From the NCBI GenBank assembly GCA_037043015.1, contig CM073322.1, positions 14,705,601 through 14,769,600 on the forward strand: 64,000 nucleotides of DNA. Reading direction: 5' to 3'. The stretch's first letter is position 1; every line of letters begins with the position of its first letter. Of the stretch, positions 22,991-37,375 are shown piece by piece. Both the position numbers and the translations under genes were made by a program. The DNA is from Bryum argenteum (lineage: Eukaryota; Streptophyta; Bryopsida; Bryales; Bryaceae). Under the pieces are notes generated by a model, which searched no databases, was not told the origin of the DNA, and worked only from the letters and a program-made list of their open reading frames with translations.

Positions 22991-25527
22991 TGTCGCTCCC
23001 GTCGCAGGCAGAGTCAAATCTCTGTCTCAACTAAGATCGACTTTCCCAGAAGGGACCTACACACATTTTATCGTAGCTAACTCCATCAGGAACTCCGCAG
23101 ACATCTTTCGCTCGTCGAAGTAATTCTTGCTTCTAGAATCATGCGCGTACACTTCAATAAAACCCTAGACTGTGGCGAAAGAAAGAGAATGGAATTGATT
23201 ACAGAATCGACATCGATGCACAATCGCCAGCAACGATTACGTCGAGTGAGATACTGCTAAATCCACTCAAAAGTATTATCGCTCTCGTGACCAACACAGT
23301 CAACTCTTTTCTTGACTATTCTTGAACTACTAAATTCCACTTCCAAAATCTACAGCATCAGAGAGTACCTAACTCCACAAGCATTTGTACTTCCCCTTCT
23401 CATCTCACAAGCTGTCCAAATCCTCGAAATTCTAACTCATACAATATACTACCAAGAATCAAACAATTCCTAGCCCGAACCGATTCTGATTATTCAAGCA
23501 CAAAGAATAAGTAAACTAAATATCAAGTCAGTCAAACAAAGAAACAGTATCGATACCTTACACGAATGACAGGTTTGACACGCATGCTTGAAATGTCCAC
23601 ATCACTTCGCAAACAAGCATCACCAACCTGCGGTACAAAGCATGTCACTCACACGAACAAGACCAACGACTAGCAGATTTTGAGAGAAACGGATTAAACG
23701 GCGACCGCGTGTTCTAATATTCAAGCGCATCGACGGCATCAAAGATTAGAGTGGATTCTCGAATAAAACCTCAGACACTCCTGATCACTTTATACTTCGT
23801 TTCTAGTCCTGATTCGTTTCAAAAATGCTGGGGTGAGAGCAATAAGTGGAGGAGCGGAGAAACGAACTGCTGTCCGCATCGCTCTGTCGGCCAGACCATC
23901 GTTTTCGGGTGCTGCAACGGCACTATTGTTCACTAAACTGCAAGCATTACTTAGAGGAGACGAGAATAAAGCAAAGTCTAACCTGTTGATTGACCGGGTA
24001 AGTACGATGATTGAGAAGTAGTGGAGGCATCGCCATGGCACGCGGCACGAAGGAGTTCGAAATTGCGTCGCACAAGCCCAAAAGTGTCCACCCAGCATTA
24101 CTGCGTACTTCAGTCGCCGATTTTCTTGCAACCGACCACTGGACGCCTCAGGCCTTTCACCGTTGCTTCGTTTATGACTTTTATCCAAAGACATCAACAT
24201 GTATGACAATGAAGAATCTATTATTTGAAGTAGGTGGTTTGTTTGTTACGTTTTGTTTTGGACATGACATTATAAGCTCGGGCATGCCAGTCGGATGAGG
24301 TTGCATGCGTCGTCGCACACACGTTCTTTGTTAAAGTAGTGGAAGAAAATCGGATCGAAAAACCAGTCTATGGATCCCAATATTGAATTTTCAAGTAATT
24401 TTGGCCCCCAAATCACCAAAAATCACAAAAATGACCTAGTTATAAATTTAGCAGAAAAAACAAGAGGGGACATGATAAAATTATTTGATTGTATGTGGCA
24501 TCGACGCAAGGTCATACTAGTTAAGGCGCATACTTTGTTTGTTTTGTTTTGGTTTGGACGTGACATTATGATTTCAGGCACCGCTGGTCAGATCAGGGCG
24601 CATGAGGTATCATTGAAAGCATTTTTTTTTTAGAGTTGTGGAAAACAATTGGATAGTGAAAATAGGTTCTTACTTCATGAAATCTAAAAATAGTAAATCA
24701 GAGGCTAACCAAAGCCAAATTGCCCTAAACGGGCCTCTTGAAACTTCAGGGGTTAATTCATGCTCCTTACATTGAAGTAATCATGCTAATGATGCAAGAC
24801 TCACAACCACTGGGGTGAGAGAACCTAAATCCAAACGCCCCATGATCGGACAAACCAAAATAAAGTTTTCTTTGGGGTGGAATGAAAATATGCATGAATA
24901 GTATGTTCCTCATATGTACATGCATGAGGGTGAACAACTATAGGTATACCTATATTAGTCACTTCTAAAATCTGTAATTAAATATGTAAGTGCTTAAAAA
25001 TATTACAAAAATAGGAAAACCTTGTCTTTTCTTTTTGCTAATCACAGCAAAATAGAAAATCACTCCAAGTAGAAAATCACTCCAAGTATGGTGAATGGCT
25101 TAAATGTCCGAAAATAGGTGTACTTACCCTATGGATAAATGCAGAACAATGTGCCAATTCGACATCAATTACGCTAGAGATTTAACTACGAGGCAACACC
25201 AGTATACCATATTATAGTGACTCCTCTTGCGAACATCCATAGAAGTCACAGAATAGCTGAAGGATGTTCACAGGGATTCAGATGACTTCCTCCGTGTAGT
25301 CAGATGTGATCCTCCACAACGACCTTCTAATTCTAATTCATGTGCATGCAAGCACGAAAGTAGCAATAAAAACAGCGATCAACATTGTAAACCCGCAAAA
25401 TGACGAGTACATTGGAATTTGAGACTTTCTCATGGCTTCAATTGCATTGTATTCATACACAAAAGTGTTCAAGTACTGTACCTAACGAACTAGTGTCTTC
25501 TAAACTCGCAGGAACTGCGCATATAGA
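22991..25527. other. Upstream region of SERINC gene and spacer
   Basis: 5' flank of the SERINC gene; possible UTR introns around 23530-23640. Between 24220 and 24640 a diverged direct repeat occurs (TTTGTTTG...GGACATGACATTAT at about 24238 and GGACGTGACATTAT at about 24556). GGGGTTAA at 24749-24756 looks like the right end of the TTAA element family, without a clear left end. The ORFs at 23790-24298 on both strands show no family motif. Confidence 0.4.
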
Positions 25528-27780
25528 TTAGCCAAGACCTGCGTCACCGCTTCCGTAAGCTGCAGGACGCTCCACGACACGAATGCCAGCGCCCTTGTCC
25601 CAGTCCTCGGCCTTCATCGTTTCAGCCATAGCTTCCTGACCTCGCCACAATATCTGTAACACCATTGGCAGAACATGAGAGTTGAAAAAATGACATATGA
25701 TCGGACACAATAGCAAATGGGTGTCTTTCCAGAGGATGTGTCTTCCTATGAGAATTAAACGTTCAAATACCTTATCAGCAACACCGAAGTCCACGGCCTT
25801 CTTGGGATTCATGTAGAAGGGCCTCTCCATCACTTTGGCGACCTTCTCAACAGGCTGCAGTTCCCACAAGTCGTTAGCGCGTTTCAAAAACTAATGAATC
25901 ACTTGGTTTGAGTTAAAAGTACAAAACTTAGTCTATGAGCACTACTTTCCCCGTCTCAATCTGCTAGATGCACTTAATGCGCATGACTTGAGTGTTATGG
26001 CTCGAGAAACCGAATGGACAATTGATAGATGGTACGCTATCATCTTTTCTGACAAAAAATCATGAGTTATCTCTTGGCGGTGGGTGCCTCATCCAGAAAG
26101 CAAGAAAAACTAAGTTAGAAAGGTGTGAAATTTACGCTAAACAGACTCAAGAGCGTGAAGGTGAGAACTCTTACGTTGCCGGTATGCTTGGCCAATAGAG
26201 AAACAAGCGTGTCCCTGTTGTTGATCAGCTGTAAAACAGGAAACGAAATATAAGGAAGTTAGACAAAGAGATTGTTGACGTTCAAAAAAACTAGTCAACG
26301 AGAATTTCATAATTATAGGCAGCTACGAAGTGAGGACGACACGGCACCTCTTTAGCCCTAATGTGAACATCGATGGCGGACATCTGGCCTGTTGAGGGTA
26401 ATCTAGGTTGTTGAATCATAGCTGCACAGATGCCACATCACAAGCCAAGTTAGACGAAACATCGAACGAAAGGAGTCTAAATCCCATAGAGGAACCTGAA
26501 CTATATGTATTTGAAACTGCAATCAAGCCCTAAAATAGATCACTGAACGCTATGGTTTAGGTCACGTTGACAGAAGCTGCTTCAAAAAACTAAGTTTCTG
26601 TTTATACCACTTAACTACCCCATTAATGACGGAATGTGAACGTAGACTAACAAACAAAAGTCGAACCAATAAGCAACGCACCTGTAGCGTGAGGCATCAT
26701 GTAGCGCATGCCCTTATCTCCTGCTGCCAGAAGCAAACAAGCTTGTCCAATGGCGGCACCTACTGCGACAGTTTGAATCTGCCATAGACAAACATTCATT
26801 GTTAAACCTGCAAACAAACATACTGAATCCGCCAAAAAACGAACGATTTGTGCACGTCACCCCTAAAAACAGCAAATTACGAGTATACTTTACCTGATTT
26901 CTAACATTCCTAAAGGTATCGTAAATAGCAAACCCCTCCGTCTCCAAGCCAACCTGCACACCAACATGAAACATCCTCAGCAAGATGAGGCAAACATTCA
27001 ACATCGTTTGAATTTGTGCAAAGAAATCCAGAAGCGTTGCAAACTATGCCACCGACTCTAAGAAAAAGGAGGAAGTGGGTGGAATACCGTTTCACCGTCG
27101 GCACGCGAGGTTCCAGTGGAATTAATATACACATAAATAGGCTGTCGAGGGTCCGAATATTGCAAGTAGAGCAACTCCGCAATCACTAGCTCGGTGACTG
27201 CTGGCACAAGCTGTCGCAACAACAGAATCCATATCAAGCCAAGAAATCATAATCGACATATCAAAACCCTAAATCTCCATGAAATCCAGTTCAAGATTAG
27301 GGTACTCACAGGCATTCCGATGTAAACAATTCTGCTGTTCAATAGCAAGGAGGGAAGATCCGGAGGTGGTCGACGGGGCCTGTGTTCATTGTAACCAGAT
27401 GACCTCTCAACCTGCTCAAACACAAAACGTATTGAATAAGCCACTAGCGTAATCCTGCGGTTCAAATTAGGGTAAGGATAAAGCTCTCAGCTGACCTGGG
27501 CTGGAGCAGCCATCATGACAGGGTTATTGAGAACGTCCAACAAGGGAGGCCCATCGGAGACACCACTGGCGCCAGCCAATTGAGCCTTGCCAAGCTCAGT
27601 GGAGGCCGCAGCCGCGAGCTTGGAGAGGAAAGGATCATTGGGAGAATGAGGATGCTTCAAGCCCATGCCCATGGTCACCCTCGCGGGTGAAGCTCTCGGC
27701 AAGCCACGAGCCTTGGACAACGACAAAGAGGCCAAAGAGGTTTTGGGAGCCTGCCATAGCCCCCTGTCCAGCAACGCCAT
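25528..27780 (-). CDS. Plastid ClpR subunit (ClpR3-like), inactive Clp protease core protein
   Basis: Non-catalytic subunit of the chloroplast ClpPR protease core. Nine exons close in phase: 27780-27496, 27411-27310, 27210-27088, 26953-26894, 26778-26682, 26421-26348, 26228-26175, 25854-25771, 25653-25528; product 334 residues. An Ala/Ser-rich transit peptide precedes [19 protein letters not shown]. The Clp fold follows: VYIGMP, LVPAVTELVIAELLYLQY, PIYVYINSTGTSRADGET, EGFAIYDTFRNVRNQ, VGAAIGQACLLLAAG, MMPHA, AMIQQPRLPSTGQ, VMERPFYMNPKKAVDFGVADK and ILWRGQEAMAE. Against ClpP, the catalytic Ser is Gly (AAIGQA) and the His is Gln (MIQQP), the mark of ClpR. The order of motifs and the ILWRGQE tail are closest to what I recall of plant ClpR3, so the subunit number is less sure than the class. 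Confidence 0.9.
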
Positions 27781-29600
27781 AGCTACTTCCTGCCTACCAA
27801 GTTGAGCTCTTTCGATTGCCTACTGAGCACGAAACAAACTCGTAAGAAAATTTGAAACCCACGAAGGAAATGAATCCCAAGAATATGAAACGAATCCCAA
27901 TTCACGAAAGAGGATGAGGGCGACGACGATTACTACATTACCTCAAGAAGAAAATGGAATTGCGAAACCCAAGAATTCTAAACCCTGCGGAGTTAGAATC
28001 TGGCGCTCCTGAAGTGAAACATGAGGCGGGGAGGCGGGTGATAGGATGTTGATAAGTTGGCTTGCGTCGCGTCGATGAAGTGGACACTCTTCTTTCCTCT
28101 CCGCTTTCCTTTTTGAAAAGAGAAAACTATACTTTGGGGAACATTTTTTCTATTGTTGCTCCAATCTTCAAACCATATCAATGTATGGATGGGATTGTTG
28201 AAAATTGGATTAGTTGAGCATTTGGGGTATTTGTTATGGGGTTTAGGTGATTTTTGTTTATAAGAATTCATCCAAGTTGGATGAAAATTGGATGGTAGCA
28301 CTAAGGATTAAATTTGATAATTGAACATGTTTGTGAGTGAAATGGGGTTTGTAAAAATGAGTGCTTTTGAAGAAGTAAATTGATTGACTAAGTGGGATCT
28401 AGCACACATGTGGGTCACCATAGCTTTATCTTGAAGCTTTTCAATTTCTAAACGCGTCGAATGTCAAAATATGACATTTTGGATGATAAGAATATACTGT
28501 CAAGAGCCATGAGTTTGTTATATGGATTCTTTTTTTGGACAAAAGTACTCAAATTGGGTCCAAACTCGAGTTTAGTTCGTGTGATCAAAAATGCAAAATC
28601 ATTCAATAAAGTATGAATTGATGGTTTAAGAAGGCAACTCTATTTTTGGGGTTTTTGAATTTGAGGCATGTTGTACCATTGTGAAATCCAATTTAGTTTT
28701 TCAGCTAGTATGATTGGGTATCATTTTCTCAATTGGTATGATTTTGAGATAAAATCCAACAACTTTGGGAGATTGTTTATTTGAATATTTGAGGTATTGG
28801 ATTTGCAATAATATTTTTTCACTAAAAGAAATTTAAAAACACATGGTTTTTTTAGGAGTTGTTTCTTCTTTTATCCACAATTGGAATTCAACTTTGTTTG
28901 TCGATTAAATTCTAGTTTGAATTTAGTTTTTGTGATAGAAACCTTAAGTTCATCCAAGGAGTAAGGAAGTTATGCCATTCATTTTTGTGCAAGGGGTCTA
29001 GTTTTGGACATTTTGTCCTTCCTAGATTCTTGGGCACTTTTCACACTGCAAGGCTATCATTTTGGCAAAGATTTTTTTTCTTTTTCTTTTAATTTTCCTT
29101 TTTGTTTTCTTTTTTTTTCTTTTTTCTTTTTTTCTTTTTTCTTTTTTTCTTTTTTCTTTTCCAAGAATGTTTTTGAGATGAAGTTGAAAAAACTTCCTAG
29201 TTGATGATTTTTTTTTTTTTTTGGTAACAAGTCTACATTGGTACCATTTTCACCTCAAAGTAACACTTCTGAAATCTGGGATTTTCTTTTCTTAATAAAG
29301 ATCTAGCACTTTATAATTTTGCAACTTGTGAGGAAAAATGACTAAAAATTTGGCCCACATTACCTACACTAATTCTACTACAACATTTTATCGTTGCAAC
29401 TTAATAACTTCGAACATCGTATTAATCTTTCCAAACAACAACCTGGTTGGCAAAATAGCATTTATTGTATGAAATTTCATGATATTTTTGTTCTTTCGAT
29501 CTCAAAGGATATTACAAAAGTCGATCCTGCTCGACACCCTACACTTTTCACCCTTTTCCAGTCTCTGCATCTAAACTTGGAAAGTATGAAATAACCAAAA
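27781..29600. other. ClpR upstream region, then low-complexity AT/CT-rich DNA
   Basis: The first few hundred bases are the 5' flank of the ClpR gene. From about 28100 the DNA turns AT-rich. Positions 29081-29161 are a T/C tract with repeated CTTTTTT units, and a 17-base T run follows near 29205-29221. No gene is visible. Confidence 0.45.
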
Positions 29601-32600
29601 TATTTCTTCCTTATGCTACAATTTGTAGGATTCTAAACATTAGAATATGAACACCTCCACAATCATGCAAAGAGACACTATAGGATACAACCACATTAAA
29701 ATCTAGGCACCAAATAGTTGATCAATTAAAGTACTAATTAATCAACCAAAGAACTTGAAGAAAAATTTCAACTCACAAAATACAAAGGCTCTTGAAACTT
29801 ACATTACCATTGTGTTGTAAGGTTGTTGCTTTGGTGGTTTGTCTAGGCAATGGGCAAAGACCATTGTTATTAAACGCAAAGATCTCACTTAAGGTACAGA
29901 TTTTATCGCAAATTATATCATTTGATTTTTTCCATATATGTATATGACATTTTACCTTGATAACTAAAAACCTCCCTAAAGGTACTTATAGTTTATTTTA
30001 ATGTTTAAAGACCAGTGATGTTTACTTATAATCTAATTATTATTGAAGCATTTTTCTTACTTTTGTAAAGTTTATATGTTTTGAAGTAGCTTGAATAATA
30101 GCTTTTGAGTTATACAAAAGCCAAAAATTTCATAAATATCTCAAACTACGTATAAAAAATAAAATTTCACAAAGTAGAAATCAAAAGTTTCCATCAAATT
30201 TAGTGAAAGTTAGTCTTTCATTCCCTTTTTAAACTATAATATTTCATCGTATGGACATAAAAAAAGCAAAGCTTTCAAATGTATTGTATTATACTGAAGA
30301 ATATATTCTGAGAAAAATAATTTCATAATAAAAACAACCCAATATACATTAAAATAAACTTTGAGTTTTTGAACACATTAACATATATAAAAAAACTATT
30401 TGACATAGTGACGTAACATTTATTTTTCATCTAAACATTGGTTGTATCCAAACATTATAAGTATTCTAGATTCACATACATTTTCATATGTAACTAAATA
30501 TGGGTTTCTTCTGTGATAAATACTTGATAAAGTCTTATTAATTTTGGACCTTCACTTATTTCTACATGTTTTTGATATGTTTCATGACCCCTTCCTTATT
30601 GTACATAAATACATAAGTATCATTCTTGATTCACAATTACTTCCTACATTTTTGTTGAGTGAATTTATTGAGTATGTAACTTTGTACTACATGTTGGCAC
30701 CGGTGCTAAAGGAAGTTGTAATATAGTGACAAAGTTGTTCATTGAAAAGTTTGATTCATAAAAAAATCTGAAAACTTGATACAAAGGTTATTTGACCCAC
30801 AAGGAAAACTTCATGATAGTCATTTTTTGTGTTACAAATCTTCAAATTCAATAATTAAGATGGAGTATTATTCTTCATTTTCTTATAGACAATTAACTTA
30901 CTGAGATATAAATAATTTAATATAAATGAATAGAATGTGAATGTAAGTTGTTACGATAAACTTATGAAAAGAGAACAAATAAATAATGAATTAATTTAAT
31001 AGTAAACAATACTTATTATTTGCAATGTAGAGAGTTTACAAATGAGCATACTTTGTAAAGGTTACTGATTAGCTAAGAACAACCCAAACATGTCCAAGAA
31101 TTTTAATTTATTTTTAATTTTATTTATCAAGTTATAGTTAAATTCAATTCATCTCAATTGATATGTAGAATAATATTTTATTTTATTTTATAATTTTATG
31201 ATATGCACAAAAGATTTTTCGATACTCTACACTACATATTTACCTGCACAACATGGAAAAGTATATGGTATATACAAATTGCATTTTCAATAGCGTCATG
31301 CATGAATTAAAGCTTGGTGTAGAAACTTTTTATTGAAGATTATTGCATGAAAATCTAAGGAACTACATAAGCTTTTGAAACAATTAAAAAATTAATAAAA
31401 GAATGCTAAATATTATTTTAAATTATTATTGAAATTATTGATATAATGAAGTAGAAGAGATAAAATATTAATGTAATTTATTTTCAGTTTTATTCCTCTA
31501 AATACGATCCTAATAAGATATTATACATTGCCAGTAAAATACCAAATAATAAAGCTAAAAAATAAATTCTAATTACTTTATACAACGAATTTCAGGTTTT
31601 TATTTATTTTTTGTAAAATAATTTGAAACAATAAAAATTAAAATTCATGATAGCAAGGGCTTACGAAATAAATCATTAAAAGAAGAAAAGACAAATCAAT
31701 TATGATCCAATGAACTTTGCAAAAAACTTGATTGAATAGAAGTATTTGAAAAATAACTCACTCAAAACTTAGTCAAACAATGTTGTTAAATACACAATGA
31801 AAACAATTAAAAATAAAAAATTATTGGAATAAAAATTCATATCAAGATCATGTTAATTAAGAAAAGAGGGTGATCATTATTCTCCTTATAAACTTAAAGA
31901 CACTCGTAAGCAATTCCTTTAAGAAATTTTTTTGTGTCAAGATATTTAATGTCAAGATTAAAAAACAAGAAAAAATACAAAGTAAATGACCTATTTTTTT
32001 TCATGAAGTAAGAAAAATATATATCGTTAAATCAGAAATATACAGTTAACAATATTTTTGTTTGATTCACTGGGGAATGATTATACAATCTCATATCAAC
32101 AAATATTCAGTAGCTCTGAAACTTTGATGAGCAAACAGATTTGCTACAATATAGTTGTAAAATTATGTGTTTACCCTCAAATTATATAAATAGTGTGGAA
32201 TGTAAGAGTGTAAAAAATCCACCTCGATATGTCGCTTTATTGCTCATAAATGAGCAAATTTTTTTCTGATAAATAAATACATAATATTTATAAAAGCATC
32301 AAAGAACTCGTGCAAAAGTACATATTGTCACCATCTACCTCATGATAAGGATAACATCATAAAAGTGTATAAATATATGTCCAAAAGTATATTGTAAATT
32401 ATAAAATTTGCAATAATTTTAAATATTTTCATAATAATTTATTGATAGATATTTATATTTGATAAAATTAATCCAAAATTGTATAATTATTACCATAGCA
32501 ACACGTTAACCAATCTAGTTTCATGACATTCAATATTGTCTCAATTAATAGAATATTCCAATATTTTGAGATATATGATTATAGAATTAAAGAATATATA

Positions 32601-35600
32601 CTAACTACTTGAATTCTGGTAAATTCTAAAATATATAATTTTATTAAAAACCTAGATAATTATCATCCGTAGACCTTTGAATATATAAATATTAGATTAT
32701 ATAGTATACCAAAAATCATCATAATTATTGTTTATTTTTGAAATTCTCAAAATATTGAATTTGGGAGATTTGAATTTATGATTTACAGATTAAAAAATAA
32801 AAATATAATCTTATGTGACAAGTGCTTAATATCTAATCAATATATATCTGAACCTACTTTATAGGAGATTGCTAATTTTAAGCAAAAATATTACCTATTA
32901 AAAATGATTTTTATGATTTTTATTACAAGGTATAGGATATAATTCTAAATATTATAACAATTTAAGAGTAAAAAAATATCATGTCTTTAAAAATATTGCA
33001 ATGGCAATTATCAATAAAAAACAATAGACCAATATATCATTTTATGCAACAAAATTACCTAAAGTACTATTAATCTTGTTTAGATTCCAAAGTAAATGTA
33101 AACAATGCATAGTATACACTTTATTATTTGATTCAATTTTATAAGAATGTTGATAAATCTTTTGACAAACCTTATTAAAAAAGAAGATCATCGTATGCAA
33201 TGTTTGTTTTGTGAACATCGAAGTTTCTGCATTCGAAAACAATTCCTGCAGTCAAGAGTTCAAGAGGCTAACTTTAGCATAACAACATGGTGAACATGTA
33301 ATGGAGAAGGTAATAAAAGATGTGAGTAAAAGGTATGATGAAGCTTTGTTGTCTTGTTTCGTGTTGCAATCAATGTTACTAGTTTTTAGATTTTTTTTTA
33401 TGGTTTCTGAAGCTAGTTGTTTTATTTTATTATCTTAATTTTTTTATTTTTTAACTTCAAATCGTATGATCATGTACTGAAGATTATCTTTAATTACTAA
33501 TACAGAAATTGCCCATTTCATTTTCAACTTGAATGCTCTTTGTCTCATACTCACCTCCTCCAACATCATTTATATTGCTTAACATATAACTTGCATTCAC
33601 AATTTAACATTCAAAATATGATAAGAAGTTGAGAAGAGACAAGAAAAAATGGAGACAACAATATATGCAAAAGATTTAGGTAGAAGAGATGTATGAAGGT
33701 GCTTGAAAAGAAATAATTTAGGAAGCAAGAGGGTGCAACAACCAAGGGTTTTGAAATCAATTTTGATCTTGACAAAATAGAATTAACGAAACAAATAAAT
33801 CCAACAAAAAAAAGAAAAAATATTTTTAGAATTAATAACAAGTTAAATTCATTTAAAGTTTATCCATAGATTAATTTAGATTAAAAGACACAACATCACA
33901 TATCTTACACCAAAGAAGGCGATATTCGTTATATTGAGACGATTTGGAGTCTCATATTTGATCCGGGGATAAAGAAAAACCGTTCAACATCTTTAATATT
34001 GAAATGTTTTTATTATTTGAGACTTTTATATATCAATTCACATGAATACCTCTAGTGCCCAAAGGTTGCATTCAAGTTTTATCCCCGGCCCGGGGATAAT
34101 TCCAACAGACCTAAAGTATGCTCAAAGTCTCGAAGTGCTTATATTGTCTCAATGTAACAAATATGGCCATAAAGGTATTATCTCTTAGTATATAGTTTTT
34201 TGTAAAGACTTTAACATTTTCTATTATTAACAAACACCACTTATGAATTGTTTATAGCTTAAACTCAATATAGTATCAGACCATGGTAATATTCATGTGT
34301 TTTAGAAAATATAAAATGACAGAGCCCAATCAAAATATTGAAACATATAAAGTACAAAAAGATGACATTAAAATAGTGACACCAACACTACCACTAATAC
34401 AAAATTCTTATAAAATATCTAATACTCTAAACATAACCTTGTTACAAATGGAGGAAAAAACAACCGAAGAAGATGAAAGTGATATTGAATTATAAAGCTG
34501 TGAAATTATTGAAGTTATGCATAACAAGTATTTTGTATCTCAAAATTTCCAATGCATATGTATTCTTATTAATTTCTACATTTGATCATCACATAAACAA
34601 ATGGCTACAACATCAAGTAGCAACTCTCGAAGAGTTTATAACATAGAAAAGTTGAATAGTCAAAACTATCCCATTCGGAGCAATCAATTAGAAATGCTCT
34701 TGACTCAGAATGAACATTGGAGTATAGTAAATAGTACTTAGCTAAATCCTTGTAGTTCTGATGCGGCCTATGCCTCATGGAGCTCTAGAGATTCTAAGGC
34801 CTGTAGTGACATTAAACTTCATTGCGGAAATACTCAATTATCATGGGTACATCTCCTTCCCACTTCCAAAGAAGTTTGGGATAAAGTAAAAGAAACATAT
34901 GCAAAAATAAACAAAGGATCTCAAGTTGCTATTCACATTAAATTAACACGTTATTCAATGTTAGATTCTTAAAATATAACATCATTTTAGAAGAGTGGCA
35001 ATGCTTGCTTAATTTTGCAACAAAAGCCGGTCTCAACACTTCTAACGACCAACAAGTAACTTTATTACTATCTTCATTACCGCCATCTTGGAAAGCCTTT
35101 ATTACAACTCAATCTAGCATTACAAACTTGACATTAGCCACCTTGATATCAAATATACTTCAAGAAGATGCTATGCTACATAATAATGATAATCAAAATC
35201 CTATAGCCTTCTATGCTAAAATCTAGAATTTAATTCAATACCCCTCTTTAAATAATTGACCATATATACATATAAACATGAATTTTTAAAGTCCAAGTAC
35301 ATTCAAAACTTCAAACTCCAAAAATAAAATTTTTCCACAAACACAAAATATTTGTCATTATTGTGGAATGCCAAGCCATAAGGCCAGTGAATGTCGAAAA
35401 ATAATCCGTGATCGCTCTGAATTTCAATTTCCTCGTTGAAATAAAGGACAAGCATAGATAGCATATGACGTCAACCATCATATTCATTTACAGCAAGTAC
35501 TCAAACTTCACAAATTATTCGAGATATAAAATCGATTTGGTTTTTAAACTCGGGAGCTTCTCAACACATGACAAATAATCAAATATGGTTTCAAAACTAT

Positions 35601-36050
35601 TGAAAATTATCAAATTATCTTCCCGTATATATGGGTGAAAATGAAATTCATGAAGCAATTGGCTCGGGCTCCATAGAAGTTCAGATCAATTTGGGCCACA
35701 TTATACTCATAGAAGATATTCTTCATGTTCCTACATTAGTTATCTTCGAGCCAAATTTTAAATAAAGGCCATGAATTTTAGTTTTCAAAAGGCATATGTA
35801 CTATTATTCTAATTTAATCTACAAGTGATAAACCTTCTATTCAATGTTATCAACAAGGGAGCTTATTTCCTCTTGAACTTATAATTCAACACAAACCAAT
35901 ATCTTCATATTCGGTTATAACACCATTACCATCTCAAAATATTGAAGCGATACGACTTCATTATCGAATGTGCCATTGAATACTAAAGCCTTATCTATTA
36001 TGCAACAACAAAATCTTGTGAAAGGTCTTTCAATGAAGCCTTTAACAAAA
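29600..36050. other. Extremely AT-rich island of decayed repeats
   Basis: Most 60-base lines here contain only about 7-15 G or C bases, well below the flanking gene regions. No long ORF exists on either strand except remnants of a copia element near the right end. The composition suggests old methylated transposon DNA worn by C-to-T changes. Organelle-derived DNA is possible, but I recognise no organelle gene in it. Confidence 0.6.
34270..36010 (+). pseudogene. Ty1/copia retrotransposon relic (gag, zinc knuckle, protease start)
   Basis: A possible initiator-tRNA-Met-type primer site (AGTATCAGACCATGG) lies at about 34272-34286. Gag begins near 34603 (NIEKLNSQNYPIRSNQLEML) and soon meets stops. 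Another piece at 35005-35226 reads TLLLSSLPPSWKAFITTQSS. A CCHC knuckle (ICHYCGMPSHKASEC) is near 35350-35395 and a protease-like WFLNSGASQHMT near 35540-35575. A GAG-pre-integrase style HYRMCH appears near 35960. Multiple stops and AT drift make it non-functional, and no RT was found. Confidence 0.75.
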
Positions 36051-37375
36051 TTACTGTATTTTTCCTATGAATTTGAGTGATTTTAGTTGGAGACTCCTTC
36101 GTGAGTTTGCACATTCACTTACGGCAATTTGTAGAGTTGGTAGGAATTGTCAAGTATTTTAGTGATTAGTTCGAAATAATACCCGCAACCTATTTAAATA
36201 AGTTGATGCAGAGGTTGAGAATCGAGTGAGTGAAGTGCAAATGAGCCTTAATCTGATCCACATCGGCTTTAATTGCTTGTCGTCCGCTTCAACATGCGAT
36301 AGAAACGCCATAGCATTGAGCTTCCATATCTGATTTTAAAGGCGATGCGAAGGCAGAAAATCCACTCTTCTTAACGCTCTCTACTCTAGCTGCTCAGTCA
36401 GACCTTGCCTTCTTCGCTTTAGCGTTCCCTCCCGACGCAATATTGTTGTCAAGTTGCCGTAGTGCCCATCTTTTGCAGTATCTCGCTCAGTGCCATTATT
36501 AAATAATGAAGTGTGATGCGTGTTTGAGAGTTGAGCTGTAAGTTGTCGTGGCACGAGGAAGGTTGAGTGTGCAAGGTCATAGTTTTTTTTTTCCGGTTGG
36601 TATCGTCACTTTAACAAAGTTCGCATGTGTATATGTTGACTTAGTGAAAACAAAAACAGTAGAGAGTGGAGAAAGGAATAATGAGGCACCCTCAAACCCT
36701 TCCTGTCCCTTCTAAAAGTTTTCAGTATGCAAATTTTGAGCTACTGCCCTCATTTCACCGTTACTCAAATCTGCCCCAAAACAACCCAACACTGATAGTT
36801 AATTCATACCAGCAGGTACGTGATTATTGAAGGAAAAAGTGACTGTGACTATGGAACTACTAGTTCACACCGAGTGTGAAAGATACAAATTAGTAGGCTC
36901 GGCCCAGGTACGGCAAGTTAGATATCCACTGAGTTAGCGAAGAGGCATGCAAATAAATAGGCGGTGATACTTATCTTCGGTACCTTGGAGAAATGAACAT
37001 TCCACAAAGCGAGGGGGTCACGTTCGTAATGCGGCTACGAAGAGGCAATTTTTTTTCCGGAAGCTTTAGCTACGTAGAGCTCTAGCAGGCAAAAACTACG
37101 CCATTCTTCAACTTGACGACTTTCTTCATATAATACCGCTTTGAAGCAGAACTTGTCACTCAAGAACAATGTCGCTCTTGAATTGTGTAGCACTCGGTGG
37201 TCCTATTGTTCTTGTCATGGGCAACGTTCAAAACCACACTTTATCACAAGGTTAGTGCTTCTTCACGAGAAGTTTGTTTCATTTCTTGTGCATTCTTTAT
37301 TGGTTATAGTTTCAAATGTTTGTGTTACAAAAATTTCATGTATGCAAAGCTTGTTCAAGTTAGAGCAACTAGGTA
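36050..37375. other. Spacer, no gene recognised
   Basis: Base composition returns to normal at about 36.1 kb. The 119-codon plus-strand ORF at 37141-37500 partly overlaps the tandem repeat and has no family features. Nothing else is supported. Confidence 0.4.
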
